From NCBI RefSeq assembly GCF_001273775.1, contig NZ_CP011801.1, positions 372,001 through 436,000 of the forward strand: a stretch of DNA of 64,000 nucleotides. Direction: 5' to 3'. Within the stretch, counting starts at the first letter, position 1. Every line of letters starts with the position of its first letter. The notes under the pieces are model-generated. The model did no database searches. It was not told the origin of the DNA and worked only from the letters and a program-made list of their open reading frames with translations. The translations under genes were made by a program, and so were the position numbers. This document shows, in pieces, positions 62,155 through 64,000 of this stretch. The stretch comes from Nitrospira moscoviensis (GTDB taxonomy: Bacteria; Nitrospirota; Nitrospiria; Nitrospirales; Nitrospiraceae).

Positions 62155-62232
62155 GATGCGTGAAACGTCATGCGAGAGGCCGTGGTCTATCCGCGGCTTG
62201 CGCTTCACGCTTCACGTGTCACGCTTCACGCT
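62155..62232. repeat. CGCTTCACG stutter repeat
   Basis: GCGTGAAACG is followed by CGCTTCACGCTTCACG, then CACGCTTCACGC; the units are complementary to GCGTGAA. The same unit is in 41764-41838. It separates the ATPase from the permease gene. Confidence 0.55.
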
Positions 62233-63012
62233 ATGAAGGACTATTGGCAGGAAATATCGGCTTTGACGATGCGGTGGGTGCGGCGGTTGAGCCGCGAGAA
62301 GTTCAGCATGCTGTTCACGCTGGTCCAGCCGATGCTGTTCTGGTTGATCTTTTTCGGGAACCTGTTCCAGCGGGCGGCGGATACGCAGGTCACGCAGGCG
62401 CCGAACTACATCAGCTTCCTGGCGGCCGGGGTGGTCGTCATGACGGTGCTGAACAACGGCCTGGCCGGCGGCGTCGATCTGCTCTTCGACAAGGAGAACG
62501 GCTTTCTCGAGCGGCTCATGTCCACCCCGATCCACCGCAGCTCGGTCATTCTCAGCCGCTTCCTCTTCGTGATGACGATCACGTCGCTGCAAGTGCTAGT
62601 GATCCTCGGCGTCGCGTTCCTGTTCGGCGTCCGGCCGGCCACGGGGCTGCTGGGGGTGGCGACCATCTTGGTCATCGGCATGCTCTTCGGCGTCGGGCTC
62701 ACCGCGATCTCGATGGCCATGGCGTTTTCCGTGAAGAGCCACGGCGACTTTTTCTCCGTGCTCGGGTTCCTCTCGCTGCCGATGATTTTCCTGAGCTCGG
62801 CGCTGGTTCCCTTGGCCGCGATGCCGGGCTGGATGAGCGTTCTGGCTCAGTTCAATCCGATGACCTGGGCCATCGATGCCGTGCGGCCGTTGATCTTGTC
62901 CGGCTGGAGCGAGGCCCTGCCGCACGTCGGCATGGTGCTCGTCGTACTGGTGATCTTCGATGCGCTGTGTCTCTACGGCGGCGCCAAGGCGTTCCGCCGG
63001 GCGATGGGATGA
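62233..63012 (+). CDS. ABC-2 transporter permease
   Basis: 259 residues, six helices: MLFTLVQPMLFWLIFFGNLF, FLAAGVVVMTVLNNGLAGGV, FVMTITSLQVLVILGVAFLF, ATILVIGMLFGVGLTAISMA, GFLSLPMIFLSSALVPLAAM, VLVVLVIFDALCLYGGAKAF. FDKENGFLERLMSTPIHRS is the usual cytosolic loop. ATG 62233 is used; the upstream in-frame start would read through the repeat. Together with the ATPase it exports an unknown substrate. Confidence 0.92.
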   Translation: MKDYWQEISALTMRWVRRLSREKFSMLFTLVQPMLFWLIFFGNLFQRAADTQVTQAPNYISFLAAGVVVMTVLNNGLAGGVDLLFDKENGFLERLMSTPIHRSSVILSRFLFVMTITSLQVLVILGVAFLFGVRPATGLLGVATILVIGMLFGVGLTAISMAMAFSVKSHGDFFSVLGFLSLPMIFLSSALVPLAAMPGWMSVLAQFNPMTWAIDAVRPLILSGWSEALPHVGMVLVVLVIFDALCLYGGAKAFRRAMG

Positions 63013-63026
63013 TGCGGAGCGGGACG

Positions 63027-63887
63027 ATGATCATTCCTGAAAGCCAGATTCGCGCCTTGATCAGGCTCCTGTCCGACGAGGACGACCGGATCGTGCAGAC
63101 CATCAGCGGCAAGCTGATCGACATCGGCCCGTCCGCCGTCCCCCTTTTGCAGGAAGCCGAGATCGAACAGCCCGAGATGGCGGACCGGATCGCCTCCATC
63201 CTCGAAGAAATCCGCGGCGGCAAGTTGGAGGAGGAGCTGGCGGAACAGGCCCGGCGGTCCGACGATGCGATGAGCCTGGAAGCCGGCGCCTTCATCATCG
63301 CGCGCTATGCCTATCCGACGCTCGACGTGGCCCGGTACCGCAGCCTGCTCGATACGATGGCGCGGGAAGTGCGCGACCGCATCGGGTCCCGTGCCTCGGG
63401 AGAGGAGACGGTCAACGCCCTGAACCGGTACGTCTTCACCGAGCAAGGCTTCAGGGGCAACACCAAGAACTACTACGAGATCGAAAACAGCTATATCAAT
63501 TGCGTGATGGACCGGCGGGTCGGCATTCCGATCAGCCTCTCGGTCGTCTACCTGTTGATCGGCCATCGGCTGGCGCTGCCCCTGTTCGGTATCGGCATGC
63601 CCGGCCACTTCCTCGTCAAGTACGAGTCCGACCGCTATAAAATCTTCATCGATTGTTTCAACGGCGGCGCGCTGCTCACGGAAAAGAATTGCGCCCGATT
63701 CCTGACGGAGGCGGGCTACGGGTTCGATGAAAAATATCTCGCCAAGAGTCCCACCAGAGCCATCCTCTCCCGCATGCTCAAGAATCTGCTGGCCATCTAT
63801 GCCAAGATGGACGAGCCGGTGAAGACCGCCCGGTTGACGAAGTTCATCGAGATCCTCGGCGGAGAGCCGCGGGAAGAAGGCTTGTAA
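63027..63887 (+). CDS. SirB1-like protein with HEAT-like N-terminus
   Basis: 286 residues. An N-terminal helical part (LIRLLSDEDDRIVQTISGKL, about 1-75) like HEAT repeats, then the transglutaminase-like SirB1 domain (GAFIIARYAYPTLDVARYRS, NALNRYVFTEQGFRGNTKNY, VGIPISLSVVYLLIGHRLAL, IGMPGHFLVKYE). The family has no proven enzyme activity. ATG 63027 is chosen for the GGAG seven bases before it; ATG 63012 or 63009, overlapping the permease stop, is possible. Confidence 0.85.
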   Translation: MIIPESQIRALIRLLSDEDDRIVQTISGKLIDIGPSAVPLLQEAEIEQPEMADRIASILEEIRGGKLEEELAEQARRSDDAMSLEAGAFIIARYAYPTLDVARYRSLLDTMAREVRDRIGSRASGEETVNALNRYVFTEQGFRGNTKNYYEIENSYINCVMDRRVGIPISLSVVYLLIGHRLALPLFGIGMPGHFLVKYESDRYKIFIDCFNGGALLTEKNCARFLTEAGYGFDEKYLAKSPTRAILSRMLKNLLAIYAKMDEPVKTARLTKFIEILGGEPREEGL

Positions 63888-63900
63888 GGCGCCTCCGTTC

Positions 63901-63986
63901 GTGGTGAGCCCGTCGAACCATGCACAGTTTGTTGTGACACCTCGGGGTATGCCCTTCGACAAGCTTCCTTCGACAAGCTCAGGGCA
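63901..63986. repeat. Dispersed-repeat-like sequence at the right end
   Basis: CCTTCGACAAGCT occurs twice (63953-63965 and 63967-63979), followed by CAGGGCA, and GTGGTGAGCCCGTCGAACCA stands at 63901-63920. This is close to a CTTCGACAAGCTCAGG motif that I recall as widely dispersed between genes in many bacterial genomes. The window ends in the repeat. Confidence 0.55.
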
Positions 63987-64000
63987 GGCAGGGCACGTCT

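Noticed and set aside
1-64000. tRNA, rRNA, riboswitch or insertion sequence
   Set aside because: No cloverleaf, rRNA segment, known riboswitch core or transposase motif was found by reading all gaps.

Overview
The window looks like a chromosomal segment of a GC-rich Gram-negative bacterium, most likely Nitrospira or a close relative in the Nitrospirota. This is inferred, not proven. The grounds are the gene order argD-argF-argG-argH, small LptM-like lipoprotein, radical SAM protein, lysA-dapA-dapB, the use of the DapL aminotransferase route to lysine, many outer-membrane and lipoprotein genes, and two sigma-54 activators. No rRNA, tRNA, CRISPR array, insertion sequence or phage gene was seen.

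Left part (1-9.4 kb): one tightly packed plus-strand biosynthetic run for arginine (argD fragment, argF, argG, argH) and lysine/diaminopimelate (lysA, dapA, dapB). Genes overlap by 1 to 8 bases. dapL lies separately at 21-22 kb, next to folK-panC. From 9.5 to 29 kb come mostly housekeeping or small conserved genes: a 50-residue zinc-ribbon gene, a YHS protein with a clear promoter, transaldolase, family 5 uracil-DNA glycosylase, a lytic transglycosylase, glycerate 2-kinase followed by a PEP-utilising phosphotransferase-like enzyme, RmuC, a MazG-like protein, a zinc-ribbon PilZ protein, pantothenate and folate genes, an orphan HicB beside a decayed HicA, a macrodomain protein and BNR-repeat lipoproteins.

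Middle part (29-50 kb): an accessory region, mainly minus strand. It has an FhlA-like sigma-54 activator with three GAF domains, a membrane-anchored nucleoside hydrolase, a TPR protein, a TetR-controlled small operon, MoaD/BNR genes, DGPF (YCII) proteins, glyoxalase-fold proteins, an OsmC-ECF sigma factor pair and a RuBisCO-like protein. It is littered with gene relics: a VOC start, a BNR-MoaD tail, an SRPBCC fragment, a GNAT tail and a frameshifted membrane gene. The ECF factor has the extended C-terminal (TPR-like) form of group ECF42. All three DGPF genes in the window, plus two other loci, carry the same promoter-like signature, TGTCGA-N16/17-CGACTA, so a local ECF42 regulon can be read from the sequence.

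Right part (50-64 kb): signalling and stress genes. A GAF-PAS sigma-54 activator is followed by an inverted repeat and a -24/-12 promoter before a membrane protein and an OsmC protein. Then come a Cache-PAS histidine kinase fused to a receiver, a double cupredoxin-like exported protein, a PPOX-GAF-winged-helix fusion, an AttH/CrtC-like exported protein, a LON-domain protein with a predicted leaderless transcript, an ABC-2 exporter pair and a SirB1-like protein. Short hairpin-forming stutter repeats occur between genes at several places.
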